A stretch of 64,000 nt of DNA from Unio delphinus (Eukaryota > Mollusca > Bivalvia > Unionida > Unionidae). Each line of letters starts with the position of its first letter. The stretch's first letter is position 1. Location: positions 2,046,001 to 2,110,000 of the forward strand of contig JAQISU010000163.1 in NCBI GenBank assembly GCA_029339505.1, in the 5' to 3' direction. The notes under the pieces were generated by a model. The model was given only the letters and a program-made list of their open reading frames with translations. It was not told the DNA's origin and searched no databases. Below, one piece after another: positions 1 to 12,030 of this stretch. Both the position numbers and the translations under genes were made by a program.

Positions 1-1582
1 AAATGTTGTCACTCTTCTATTAAGTTAAGCTATTCTAATAATAGTCTGAAGAATTTAACAATTCAGGCTTTTCCATTCTTAAGTGGTCCATATAAACTGT
101 GAATCAGTCAGGTTTACTGTAGACTGGTTCCAGCTGAAACTGGATTCTAATCATAATTATTAGAACCAATGAATATTAATTAATTAGTTTCTTAAACTTC
201 TCTGCTGCATAAGAATGGGCTACTGATCGCTTCTAACACTGTTACCTGTTTATATGTTTCACTGAAGCTAAGGACCTTTGCGACACTTAAATCAATAGGG
301 TTTTTCCATTCCCAGGTGCCAGCCATTCAAAATGTGCAGAAACCAAAGATGATTGTAAACATGAGACAATGTACAGAAACAATGTTTCTTCCTGTAGTCT
401 GTGACCTTGACCTCAGACATTTTGAAACCAAACTTTATGAATTTCTTCGATTATTACAAGTGCAAACCATCCACAAATTTAGTAACTGTAGATGGAAAAT
501 AACTATAGTTATTGTGCAGAAACAATCTTTTCATTAAAGTTCCAGTAATTTGATCTTTGACCTAATCACACCAAAATAAATAGGATTCTTCTTTACCCCT
601 AGTATGAGCTGTCCATAATGGTTGGTAATTGTTGATGCAGAAAACTCAAGTTATTGTGTAAAAGCTAATAATTTCTTTCAACCTCAGAGACCTTGACCTT
701 TTCATGCCAAATCAAAAGGTTTCTTCTTTAGCACAAGTGCAAGTCATCCATAAAGTTAGTAAAGAAATCACTTTTCTTCTGGCAGTCAGTGTGATTCTTT
801 CTGCTGAATCTTTAGGTTTCTTCCTTTCCCAACCAAAAATCCATGCCATCCATGAAGTAACCACTGATGGTGAACAACTCAGGTTATTGTGCAGATTGAT
901 TGATGATGGACATCCTAACATAATGCATTCTTCCTTATAGCAGGCATATAAATCTAAGATCAAGTTGAACAAAGCGTTTGCGGAACCTGGTGTTTCACCA
1001 GTATCCATTCAATGAGTTATCTCCACTTGATCTTACTTTACATATACTTTAAAAGGCAACTTGAGCATTGATGCCTAAAATATTACTGCTGCCAAAAAAT
1101 GTATTCATGTGCCCATGACACTTCAGAAAGTGAGACAATAAACCAAGAAGTTATTTTAAAACTAAATAAAAAATAATAGAATTTGTTATCAAAGCTATAT
1201 TTTATCATGTTCAACATATTATCTACAAAGTGCACACCAAGAATATTATCATTTTCTTTGAACTTTCTATTATACATGAATGTTATCTCATTACTATCAA
1301 ACTGTAATTCTCTTTGGAGAGGCAAGATAGCTATGCTTCATTGGCTGTCCATGTCAGTCTGGATGAGCTGCTGCTTCATTGTATCCTTGGAAACAGTACC
1401 TTGTTTCCATCTCTTTGGCATGGTATAGCCAATAATGTGTTAAACACACTGTTACTCCACCAACACCATGAAAAAATAATGAATAACTTTTTTGGATGCA
1501 TCATATGAATAATATTTTCAAAGCATGGATATTATATTGAATACAGTTTGACCAACCAGGTTTACAATACTAAGTACTAAGC
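1..1582. other. AT-rich DNA, no gene recognised
   Basis: I see no recognisable domain, RNA gene or element here. This stretch lies downstream of the receptor exon on the minus strand, so it is probably intron. I looked on the minus strand for a TM7-type NPxxY coding segment that would complete the receptor and found none. Short open frames on both strands have no family features. Confidence 0.6.
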
Positions 1583-1978
1583 ATCATTCTTTCATCAGGG
1601 ATAACTGTTATTTCCTTTTCTTATCTCAAGTAATCATTCCATCATCAGAGATAACTGTTATTTCTTTTTCTTATCTCAAAAAATTCATCATATCATGAGG
1701 GATAACTGTTATTTCCTTCTCATATCTCAAGTAATCCTTCTATCGTGAGGGATAACTGTTATTTCCTTCTCTTACCTCAAGTAACCATTCCATCATGATG
1801 GATAACTGTTATTCCCTTCTCCTATCTCTATAATCATTCCGCAGCGAGGGATAATTTATTCCCTTATCTGATCTAAAAAAATAATTCTATAGCAAAAGAT
1901 AACTGTTCTTCCCTTATCTGATTTCAAATAATTATTCCATAGTGAGAGATAACTATTATTCCCTCGTCTGATCTCAAT
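1583..1978. repeat. Degenerate ~58-bp tandem repeat, about 7 copies
   Basis: Units share a core reading GGATAACTGTTATTTCC followed by CTTATCTCAAGTAATCATTC, spaced 55-60 bases apart. Divergence rises to the right, where the core becomes TTATTCCCTTATCTGATCT. The array ends just before the 28-bp satellite, so two unrelated arrays sit almost next to each other in the presumed receptor intron. Confidence 0.8.
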
Positions 1979-2010
1979 TGTCGGTGCATGGCACAAACAA
2001 GTTTCTATTA

Positions 2011-3020
2011 CAGATCTTATGCATGAATACCTATTAGACAGATCCTATGCATGAATACCTATTAGACAGATCTTATGCATGAATACCTATTAGACAGATC
2101 CTATGCATAAATACCTATTAGACAGATCCTATGCATGAATACCTATTACACAGATCCTATGCATGAATACCTATTAGACAGATCCTATGCATGAATACCT
2201 ATTACACAGATCCTATGCATGAATACCTATTAGACAGATCCTATGCATGAATACCTATTAGACAGATCCTATGCATGAATACCTATTAGACAGATCCTAT
2301 GCATGAATACCTATTAGACAGATCCTATGCATGAATACCTATTAGACAGATCTTATGCATGAATACCTATTACACAGATCCTATGCATGAATACCTATTA
2401 GAAAGATCCTATGCATGAATACCTATTACACAGATCCTATGCATGAATACCTATTAGACAGATCTTATGCATGAATACCTATTACACAGATCCTATGCAT
2501 GAATACCTATTAGAAAGATCCTATGCATGAATACCTATTACACAGATCCTATGCATAAATACCTATTAGACAGATCCTATGCATGAATACCTATTACACA
2601 GATCATATGCATGAATACCTATTAGACAGATCCTATGCATGAATACCTATTAGACAGATCTTATGCATGAATACCTATTACACAGATCCTATGCATGAAT
2701 ACCTATTAGACAGATCCTATGCATGAATACCTATTAGACAGATCTTATGCATGAATACCTATTACACAGATCCTATGCATGAATACCTATTAGACAGATC
2801 CTATGCATGAATACCTATTAGACAGATCCTATGCATGAATACCTATTACACAGATCCTATGCATGAATACCTATTAGACAGATCTTATGCATGAATACCT
2901 ATTACACAGATCCTATGCATGAATACCTATTAGACAGATCCTATGCATGAATACCTATTAGAAAGATCCTATGCATGAATACCTATTAGACAGATCTTAT
3001 GCATGAATACCTATTAGATC
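2011..3020. repeat. 28-bp satellite, about 36 copies
   Basis: The unit contains the palindrome ATGCAT in CTATGCATGAATACCTATTA and repeats every 28 bases with almost no length change. Copies differ mainly at two places: GATCCT or GATCTT, and GACA, CACA or GAAA. The array begins about 70 bases downstream of the receptor splice donor when read on the minus strand, so it probably lies inside that intron. There are no unique spacers between units, so it is not a CRISPR array. Confidence 0.95.
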
Positions 3021-3084
3021 TTATTCATGAATTAGAAATGAGATTAATGGTTTCAGTAAAATCCATAAATTACTCAAATAGTGT

Positions 3085-3090
3085 ACTTAC
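3085..3090 (-). promoter_or_regulatory. Splice donor of receptor exon
   Basis: On the minus strand the exon runs out of Ala-Ala codons straight into GTAAGTAC, a near-perfect 5' splice site. The junction falls after a complete codon (phase 0). Reading through adds only six residues before a stop, which supports splicing here rather than termination. Confidence 0.85.
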
Positions 3091-3951
3091 TGCAGCATTA
3101 GCCCAGCTAGGAATACTGTTTCTGTCCTTCACCGTTGTGACATAGCCAGAGTAGATTGCATAGGGAACCCAACAAAGGAAAAAGCAAGCAAGCACTATAA
3201 ATAACGTTTTTGTCACCTGAATCTGTTGGCCAATAATTTGATCTGATTGCAATGTTGTGTTTCTGTGCAGTCGAACGATGTGTTGTCGGAACTCCCGATA
3301 CATTCCCAAATAGGCAAAGGTCATAATAAGGAATGGTATTCCTATGTTTGTAATCTGTATAATAGCATGATGAATATATTCCCTCTCATTGTGTGGGTAT
3401 TCTGGTCCACACTGCATTGTACCATTCTTATAGACTACTTGACTAAGAAGGGCTACTGTAAGAACACCACAAAATATGGCCCATGTCCATGCACAAACGA
3501 TCATGATCACAATTTTCAAATTATTTAAAATGCGACTGAATGGTCTTGTAATGGATACGTATTTATGAATACTGATGTACATCAATGTGTGGATAGATGT
3601 AATAAAACACACAGTATTCATAAACCCATTGATTTTGCACATGGTATCACCGAATATCCACTCGTCCTTGATTAAAGTAGTTAAGGAGAATGGTGCCATC
3701 AATATGCCCACAAAAAAATCTGCAATGGCCAAATTGACTAGAAACATGTTGGTTCTGGTTTGCATCCCACGATGCCTTGCAACAACAATAATCACCATCA
3801 AATTTCCAATTACAGCACACATTGCAGAGACAGTCAGCCATGTTCCAAAAATAACTTTTTCCATCAACGACCAAAATGGCAGTGTCACGTTTGCAGTAAC
3901 ATCTGATGGGGCTATGAAATTGGTGACATTTTCTGTCTCGTTTGCCATCAT
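3091..3951 (-). CDS. Class A (rhodopsin-like) GPCR, N-terminus to TM6, partial
   Basis: This exon encodes 287 residues of a seven-helix plasma-membrane receptor that would signal through G proteins; the ligand is unknown. The extracellular N-terminus has N-glycosylation sequons at N4, N8 and N21. Class A landmarks are N50 (1.50), D78 (2.50), C105 (3.25) with partner C181 in loop 2, W155 (4.50), P206 (5.50), Y214 (5.58) and the CWVP motif at 260-263 with F257. TM7 with NPxxY is missing because the exon ends at a splice donor just where TM7 starts. Two positions are unusual. The DRY motif is HKY (129-131), so Arg3.50 is Lys. Position 3.32 is N112, not the Asp that binds amines, so a classical amine receptor is unlikely. 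The start is the first of two adjacent ATGs, 21 bases after an in-frame TGA; upstream TTG and CAT codons are leader. The rest of the gene likely lies beyond the left edge. The family is certain; the subfamily is not recognised. Confidence 0.9.
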
Positions 3952-3994
3952 GCTCACATGCAAAATATTTCACACTTCAAAATTATCAGCTTCT
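3952..3994 (-). promoter_or_regulatory. 5' leader and 3' splice acceptor of receptor exon
   Basis: On the minus strand a pyrimidine tract, TATTTTTCTCTTTTCAG, ends at 3993 and is a strong acceptor. The exon then has about 41 untranslated bases before the ATG. This implies at least one non-coding upstream exon at higher coordinates, which I could not locate. Within the leader an ATG is followed at once by TGA (3959-3954), a minimal start-stop upstream frame just before the true start. Confidence 0.7.
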
Positions 3995-5060
3995 GAAAAG
4001 AGAAAAATATTTCATACAGTTTTTGTCTTGCCTCTAACATATGCTGCTTGGATGCTTTTACCACATTTGATGCTTAAAAAATTACTCATTAAAACTATTA
4101 ACCATATTTGATGCTTAAAAAATTATGCATTAAAACTCTTCATAAAATGGTTCAATCTGTCAAATCTGATTTAAACTTTTCCAGCTGTTTTTAGAAATTG
4201 AAAATATTTTTTTTAAATGTATGCACAGATTCAAAAGACATACAAAAGAACATACAATTTTTTTTATACTGTTTTCAATATGCGATATGGAGTAAAAAAG
4301 CAAATAAATGTCAAGTAAATATCAAAAGAAAGATTTTTAATCTCCTTCCATTTATTTGTGTTTAATAATGTCTCTTTAGTTAGTTTAGTTAAGGAAACTG
4401 TTGCAAACTTGTATACAGTGTTACAAGGATGAAAATGTATTGCATAAATGATTAAATTCACAACAAGAGCATCTTTGTCATTATCAGCCTTTTCAATCAT
4501 GAGCCCGATGTAATGGGATTTCCTCATGCTGCAGTAACCATTCACCTCATGGAATTCGTTTTGGATATCGGAGTCTCACTGTACACTACTGTACTAAAGA
4601 AATAAATGCAGCAGTGTTTTCATTATGATTTCATCTGTACTTCTTCACATTTTCTATCATGATCATTAAGCATGCACTTTTGGTGCAAAAGGGCATACTC
4701 TATTCAGTAAGCTTGGGATGTATTCAGTTCAGATTACACATAATCAATGCTTTTTATCTCTATCTGGGGGTGGGGGTGTCTTTATGCATCACAGATGGGA
4801 CTTTCTTGTATCAATAACGAAAAAAAGGTCTCTGGCACAAGGCCATAGCCCAGAATAATAAACACTGTCATCTGGTTCAACATGGAGGCTTCAAAACCTA
4901 AGGATATGACTGGGCATGGTCTATGGGGTTGGGTTGAGGTAAAGGCAGTTTTAAAATTATTTTCAAGAAGTTTCAAATTATGAGACCAACAGGTTTGAGA
5001 ATTGATATGCATGATAACTGACCAAAGAATCGATGTGCTTGTGTGTTGGGGTGGGTAGGT
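3995..5060. other. Presumed 5' intron or flank of the receptor gene
   Basis: AT-rich sequence with a short direct duplication near 4076-4130 (TTGATGCTTAAAAAATTA occurs twice). No coding domain or promoter could be supported. Confidence 0.4.
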
Positions 5061-5430
5061 TTAACACACTAACGTCTGGAGGTTTTTGCTGTTTTCGCAT
5101 GAAATGCAAGTAGGAAATACATTTTGGGGACTATTTCTGAATACATCCTAATACATCAACTTCCAAGCAATATTCCATTAGACCAATGCCTAGTTGTGCT
5201 TAAAAAAAATGTTTTTCATTGGTTAGTTTGCTGGTGCAAGAGCAGAAAGTGAAAAGTTGGAGTTCTGTTTTTTAGTCTCTTTTCTTTTTTTTTTGTTTAA
5301 CAGACCTATAATTTTCGCATGGAGAAAACTATTCAAAATGTTCACCTTATTCTACTTTTTACACAGGTTCACTGGTCTGTGTGTGCTTCAGACTAGTCTG
5401 TCATAGATCTAAGGCCATATTATTTATATT
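5061..5430 (+). mobile_element. Truncated copy of a piggyBac-like MITE
   Basis: It starts with TTAA then CACACTAACGTCTGGAGG and continues for about 370 bases with clear similarity to the reverse complement of 19395-19764. Shared blocks include GCTGTTTTCGCATGAAATGC, TTTTGGGGACTATTTC and AGTTTGCTGG. Similarity fades after about 5430 and no second terminus is visible, so the far half is lost or too diverged. It lies in the opposite orientation to the better copy. Confidence 0.75.
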
Positions 5431-5514
5431 GGGGAGTTTCATTAAGGTAAAATTAAAAACAAATTGCTTTTATCATGTGCCTTGTTATAACTCTACTTAT
5501 AGATAGACTTACAA

Positions 5515-5536
5515 TGAGAGAGAGAGAGAGAGAGAT
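5515..5536. repeat. (GA)n microsatellite
   Basis: A run of about 11 GA dinucleotides. Confidence 0.95.
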
Positions 5537-5794
5537 GAAACAGTAATGTCAGTAGCAAACATCTTTATTTGTTTATAGTTCAAGTCTCCCACAAGATAAT
5601 GATATCATTAGGCTGTGAAGCAAAAGTGTAACATGACAAATGTGACTAAAAGCTAAATGATCTATGACCTCTGCCTTCAAAATTGAATTGCCAGTACAGT
5701 AACACCAATTAGTGATCATGACTAATAATATCATTGCTTCATCTTAAAAATATTATTGAAACAGAATTAAACATAACAGACCATGACAATGACC

Positions 5795-6050
5795 ATGTGA
5801 TATGTTTTAGATTTTTAATATAGCTTTAAAAATATTTCAGTCATTTCGCTATGATGTCTTTAGTCTAACACTTGGACATCTTGCTGCAAACATGTATCAT
5901 GATGTCCGACCAAGGCACATTATCCTGAAACCAGTTCTAACACCAATCTCTTAATGCTGAATGCCAAGAGAGATAGCTGTTAGTACTATTTTTAAAAGTC
6001 TTTAGTAAGACTCTGCTGGGGATCGAACACACAACCTCTCTCTGAATACA
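5795..6050 (-). mobile_element. Degraded tRNA-derived SINE, family A
   Basis: It shares the family A body: the inverted-looking core around CATGTATCATGATGTCC, then CACATTATCCTGA, CTCTTAATGCTGA and GATAGCTGTTAGTACTATTT. It ends at the remnant of a tRNA-like B box (minus-strand GTTCGATCC, seen as GGGGATCGAAC). The A-box end is lost. It is more diverged than the copies at 23989 and 45086, so it is an older insertion. Confidence 0.75.
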
Positions 6051-6457
6051 AAACACTTTCAAAAAGCAATCTATATGAATGTCAAGTTGCATCACTTAAT
6101 TTCAAACAGCTGTAATGAGAGTGCAAGAGAAGTGGAAGCAATAAATATGGTGCCATAATATTAAACATCAAATTTGTTTTAGTTCTGCCAAGTGGTTTTT
6201 GAGAAGTCATTGAAAGTATTTCTACTGTTAGCATTGGTACCTATATTTAATGGCTAATCAACCTTATTTGTACCAGCTCTTCATGACAGGCAACACATAC
6301 CAGATTCTTGTATAAAACTGGTCTGACCATCTGGACTGTGAGCTGAAACTTACCATATGCACCCACTTATAAGTCAGGTCTATCTGTCATAAACACAGAC
6401 CATAATCTGCCATTGTATAATGCACTGTTAGGTCTGGGTATATGATGTTTGCTAATT

Positions 6458-6590
6458 GTCATTATATTATATCTAGATGTGTTGACATATTATATCTAGA
6501 TCTTTTGGCAGATTATATCTAGATCTGTTGAATATATAGATCTGTCAACAATACATAGATCTAGTTCTGTTAACATATTATATGGAATAG
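6458..6590. repeat. Degenerate ~30-bp repeat rich in AGATCT
   Basis: TATATCTAGATCTGTTG-like units occur about four or five times with changed spacing. The last two read as partial inversions (GATCTGTCAAC, AGATCTAGTTCTG). Confidence 0.55.
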
Positions 6591-9500
6591 CAAACCTGAG
6601 TTTATAAAGTTTGTCATGGTTAATCAAACAGAAGATTGTTCTAAAAGTCAAACTGACAAAGGATCAAAATCCAAACAACCAAGCATTCAGTTGTCATATT
6701 CCACTTTGAAAATTGAATAGAAGTTTTTTGCTTTCAACAATTTTGTTTGTACAACTTTATTTTATTTTAACAGCTGTGAATCCAGAGAAGATGTAATTAT
6801 CTAGAGTACCTGCAACTTTAACAGATGTACAAAGATAACAGTCCCTGTCTGAAAATAATGAAAAATATATCAACCAATTAAAGATCTTTAAAATTCTTGG
6901 CTCCCATCACTACAAAATCTGAAAAGCAACCAAAAATTCAAAATAAAATATCCAAGTCTTTGGTTGTTGGAATAATTAAAATTCAAGAATAATGGGAGTT
7001 TGTCTGCTTGCAAAGTTATTAATAGTCTGAAGGCATTTTTTCCTGAGGAATGCAAGAAATACTTTAAATAAGTAGTGTTACTATGACAACCAACCATTCC
7101 ACACACTGATAAGGGTCTAGCCATTTAATTTTCTGGAAGCCCATGATTTTATTTTTGAGAAAAAAATTACAGCTCTCAAATAAAGAACTTGATAAAATAT
7201 TCTTGCCATGATCTATATTTTAAAAAAAAATAAATCCATTGAAAAACTTAATTATCTTGCCATAAATGAAAACAAATATCAGACTAAAAAGAAAGTCCCA
7301 GGCTCCATAACCCCAAAGGCTGTTCCCTAAGTATACTATCCCAGAGTAAAAAAAACCTAAAGTGGACAGTAACATAGTACCAAACTTTGCAATCAACAAC
7401 AGAAAAACCTAAATGGTTATGTATGTAACAGGGTTTAATGGCAATATTATTGTCAGCACAATAGGAATCATGGTGATGATTAAAGGTAAATTTCTAAAAG
7501 ATATTTTAAAAAAATAATAAACTACATGGCGTGGTGAGTTAGCAGGTGTATGGCCTCTAAGCTGGTTTAGAGAAGTTTCAGTTCAGAATAATAATGAGAT
7601 AATTACACTGCATTTGACTAGTAATTTCTCATCATTGTCAACATGGCATTGTTTCAACATGCGGTTTATTCTCAGATGGCTCATTTTCAGCAGTGATGAG
7701 CTTTATTGTGGCAAGAATGTTCCTTTCATGGTGCCAATATGGTAAATAAAAATTCCCAAGAAGAATCAAAGATCATTACTGCTGATTTTAGACTTTACTA
7801 TGCACATCCCATGCTTACTGAATAGAGTGCACTTATTACCAAACAAGCATAAGATGATCAATTTCATTGGCTGACAGAAATGTAATGAAGAAATTTGATT
7901 ACGGTAGCTTCAAGGCACCAACGAAAAGTACATAATGCTCAATAACTGGGGAAGCCTATTTCAGTACAAACATTGTTGCAATAATTAACAAAATACAAAT
8001 GTATAATTAAATGTATAATTAAATGTGCAAAATATGTTCTTATATGAACATAGCGATTGCTCAAGCTTAAGGAATTCAAATCCCATTATAGAAGGCTCAA
8101 TGAGAGACTGTTAATGGCCAGAGTGTTCAGGTAATGAATTCAGTACTTCAGTTCAGTTGGACTACCAATACAGTTACCAATTTCCTTGTCAACTAAAATA
8201 ATCACTTGCATGGTGAATATTTTAGCAGAAAATGAAACTCCAAAAAATTGTGCTGTTACAAGTCTAACTCCATAACTGATTCAAAACACACAATATTGGG
8301 GAAATGACCATTTATTGTTTAAATTAATTAATTTATAATGCAAGTGCCAGTGATAATAATTTGATTTTGAATTTTTTTATCAACAAAATGATATTTGCAG
8401 ATTCACTGTTATTTTAAACATAAACTGCACTGACTATGTAATGCATAGTTTGAAGTTTTGTCCACATTAACAGAAAAGCAAGAACCAAAATTATTCACTC
8501 CCATATACATGTTTCATTGTTGTACAGTTTAATATAAAAATACAACCTCCACAAACAATTTCATTTAAGAAAATCAAGAAACGTTGTCACTACAGATGTT
8601 TCAAATGTTGTCACTACAGATGTTGTCACTACACTTCCTTGTGCTTTGCAATGTATCAATCCCAAACTCTCGTCCCATACCAGCCTTAGGATCAAATATT
8701 CTGGTTACCCTATATGACAAGCTATTCTTAAAGCTGTTCAACAGCAGTGAAAATGAATAATTTAAATATTAACTTCATTATTAGGGGACACTATAGCATC
8801 CTCTTCAGTGGAAATCGGGGTATTTTGAGGCTGTTTTTATTTAAATTAAAGAATACTTCCTTGTTAGACTGTCATTTTATTGCATGCACAGAAAGATGCA
8901 TTGCAAAAATTGAATACTGTACCCATCACATACCAAGTTAATTGACTAGAGAAACCTAGAGGGCGAATGTATAGCTGGATTCCCCTCGTCCTTCTTCATT
9001 GAATGTGAATTGCTATGCATGCACATCACTGCATCTAGTTTACTCTACCCAGCAATGAAAGCAGTGAAGGTGGATACAAATTCTTATTTTTTGAATTCCT
9101 CAGATAAAGAACTTCCTTTGCAACAGCTCAGTTTGACTCATGACATTAAAATATATATAACACAGACCACTTAAATTCTATCACTGCATAAATAAATGTC
9201 AGACCATGAGAATCCATGGTAATCTACTGATAACAACCCATAAATTAAAAAAATGATAGATAAGAGAATATGACAAAAGCAGGGAAATAAATCATTATGT
9301 TTGTATGTGCATGTGTATGTGCGTGCATGTGAAATGATTGTCCCGTTTATCTTAGATATTCTGCTTGTGGTACATTATAAGCATCAAACTTTACATTTAA
9401 ACTTACCAATGATTATAAAAAATACAAGACAATGTAATTTATACTGAGAATTAACAGGCATATTCAATGTCATAGTGCATCAGATAAATTGGCTCCCCAA

Positions 9501-9890
9501 ATAAATTGGCTCGATGCAAGCATTTATCATGCTTATGACTGAATAATAAAAACTGCTTCTAACTTTGAAAATTTATGGTTGAGCACACATTAAGCCATAA
9601 TAGTGTCAATTAATGTCAGCATTGATTAATTAAAATGAAGAGCATTTTCTTGGTCTGAAAATAATTCCTATATACAAAAATCATCAACTGCATTGTATTA
9701 ATAGAAAATACATTTTTTTTTAAAAAATCATGTGACAAATGTTTCCATACAGTGCTCATGTTCCCTCAGTCAAAAAAGTATAGTATTCATTGCGTGTTGA
9801 TTATTTGAAACTAATCACAATTTCATGATTTAAGAACACCTGGAAATCATCACAATAAAGTTATTTAAATATTATAAAGTAATATCAACA
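6591..9890. other. Long AT-rich stretch, no gene recognised
   Basis: There are no long open frames, repeats of note or RNA genes in about 3.3 kb. A short direct repeat of TGTCACTACAGATGT lies near 8585-8632. A block at 7803-7832 (CCCATGCTTACTGAATAGAG) matches the reverse complement of 4693-4716, hinting at a dispersed repeat too old to define. It could be intron or 3' UTR of an unseen gene. Confidence 0.5.
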
Positions 9891-10034
9891 TCATTTTCTG
9901 ATGATTTATTGATGGCTGCAGGTGAAGCAGGCATAACATAAACCAAATTTTTTTCTTAGTTCATTTTCTGATGATTTATTGATGGCTGCAGGTGAAGCAG
10001 GCATAACATAAACCAAATTTTTTTCTTTAGTTCA
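9891..10034. repeat. 71-bp tandem duplication
   Basis: A block beginning TCATTTTCTGATGATTTATT and ending in an AAATTTTTTTCTT run appears twice with almost no differences, which suggests a recent duplication. Confidence 0.9.
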
Positions 10035-10619
10035 TTTTCTGCAAAGAACGTCAAATTTGCATTACCAGTAAGCTGTGATCATGAACAAAGAACAAAAGTT
10101 TTCATATCATTATACAGTATGTTTCAACCTAAAATTGACTATTAATTCATGGGAGAAGGATTCAAACACAGCTAGCAATGTTAATGGCATCATGTTAATC
10201 CACACAGGAATTGTACAGAAACAAGATGATTGTTGATAAACAGGAAGTGATAATGGATTTGCAGAGTTCTGTCAACAAATTTGATTCATAGGAACTAGAC
10301 ACCAAATTGTTCCATTCACTACATAACAATATTAAAAAATGATAATTATCTAAACTCGCTGATAGAACCATGAATTGTTAATTGAAATGGAAAATTTAAT
10401 AAAAAGACACCAGCAATTTTAAATGAGAATACCTGCTTCACTCAAATCAGGAACCCGTAACATTTAGCTAACATTTGGATTTTACTCTCTTTCTTCTTCA
10501 TTGACCTAAGCTTACTGGATGCAGCAATTTTAACTTTCAAATACTTACTATTATAATATATGTCCCTTAAAATGGTTCCTCAGAAAACTATATCTTGCCT
10601 GCATTAACCACACAAGATT

Positions 10620-10772
10620 AATTTGTCTCTTTGGTACTTAATGGGAAATCTTTGAGGCAAGTAAAGTGCCTTGCTCAAGAACACAAGCTTGGAACCAATT
10701 ATGACAAACCTCAAAGTGGGATTTGAATCTACACCCTTCTGGACATGTATTTTCAATGTCTTGGCCACCATG
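10620..10772 (-). mobile_element. tRNA-derived SINE-like fragment
   Basis: Read on the minus strand, a tRNA-like start (TGGTGGCCAAGAC as A box, GATTCAAATCCCA as B box) is followed by a body containing the complement of TGCCTTGCTCAAGAACACAA, a block common in animal SINE-like repeats. It abuts the 43-bp array, whose unit begins with CATGGCTTGACCACAC like the SINE's 5' flank. Confidence 0.55.
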
Positions 10773-11530
10773 GCTTGACCACACTCAAACGTATGTAATA
10801 CACTAAGATACCATGGCTTGACCACACTAAGATGCATGGCATACATTAATCCTGCATAACTTTACCACATTCTAATGTATGGCATACACTAAGCTACCAT
10901 GGCTTGACCACATTCTAATATATGGCATACACTAAGTAATATCATGGATTAACAACACTAAGATGTATGGCATATAATTAGCCTGCATAGCTTGACCACA
11001 TTCAAATGTATGGCATACAACAATCTAACATGGCTTGACCACACTAAGATGCATGGCATACACTAAGCCTGCATAGCTTGACCACACTAAGATGTATGGC
11101 ATACACTAAGCCACAATGGCTCAACTACATATGTATGACATACACTAAGCAACCATGACTTGACCACACTAAGATGTATGGCATACACTAAGCCTGCATA
11201 GCTTGACCACATTCAAATGTATGGCATACAATAAGCTACCATGGCTTGACCACATTCTAATACATGGCATACACTTAGCTTCCATGGCTTGACCACACTA
11301 AGATGTATGGCATACACTAAGCCACAATGGCTCAACTACATATGTATGACATACACTAAGCAACCATGGCTTGACCACACTAAGATGTATGGCATACACT
11401 AATCCTGCATAGCTTGACCACATTGAAATTCATGGCATACAATAAGCTACCATGGCTTGACCACATTCTAATACATGGCATACACTAAGCAACCATAGCT
11501 TGACCACACTAAGATGTATGGCATATGATT
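10773..11530. repeat. Degenerate ~43-bp tandem repeat, about 17 copies
   Basis: Consensus pieces are CATGGCTTGACCACACTAAG followed by ATGTATGGCATACACTAAGC. Copies vary between CATGGC and CATAGC and between CACTAAG and CATTCAAA, and alternate in part, giving a patchy two-type pattern. Confidence 0.85.
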
Positions 11531-11599
11531 AAAAAAAAATATGATAAATAATCTTAACACTGCATTACATTGTAAAGCCAATTAATTACTAATGTGATA

Positions 11600-12030
11600 G
11601 GCATATTTCGTGTAGGTCATATCCAAGTGATAGAAAATGTTCCCAGTAGCTCAAACTTATCTATCACATTCTCTGCAGCTTCTACGGGTATAATAAGCAT
11701 GCTGTCTGATAAGTATAGTACCTTTATCATATACAATTGTAATAAGCATATTCCGTGTACATGTAGTTCATATCCTTGTTATAAGCATGCTGTGTTATAA
11801 GCATATTCCCTGCAGTGAATACATATCTAATAAGTTTGTTCCCTGCAGCTCAAGCAGATGTGACAGACTGTTCCCAGTAGCTTTTACTAATGTATTATGC
11901 ATGACCCTGTAACTCCTACTGATGTATTATGAATGTCCCTGTAACTCCTACTGATGTTACAAAAATGTTCCCTGTAGTTCATACTCATGTAGTAAGCATA
12001 TTTCCTGCAGCTCATATTCATGTGATAAGC
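11600..12030. repeat. Degenerate edge of the 33-bp array
   Basis: Diverged relatives of the 33-bp unit appear here (AGCATATTCCCTGCAG, CTGTAACTCCTACTGATG) with irregular spacing. Arrays often decay at their edges while the centre is kept uniform by unequal exchange. Confidence 0.65.

Noticed and set aside
2011..3020. Regular 28-bp repeats resembling CRISPR repeats in length
   Set aside because: Units are head-to-tail without unique spacers, and the context is eukaryotic.
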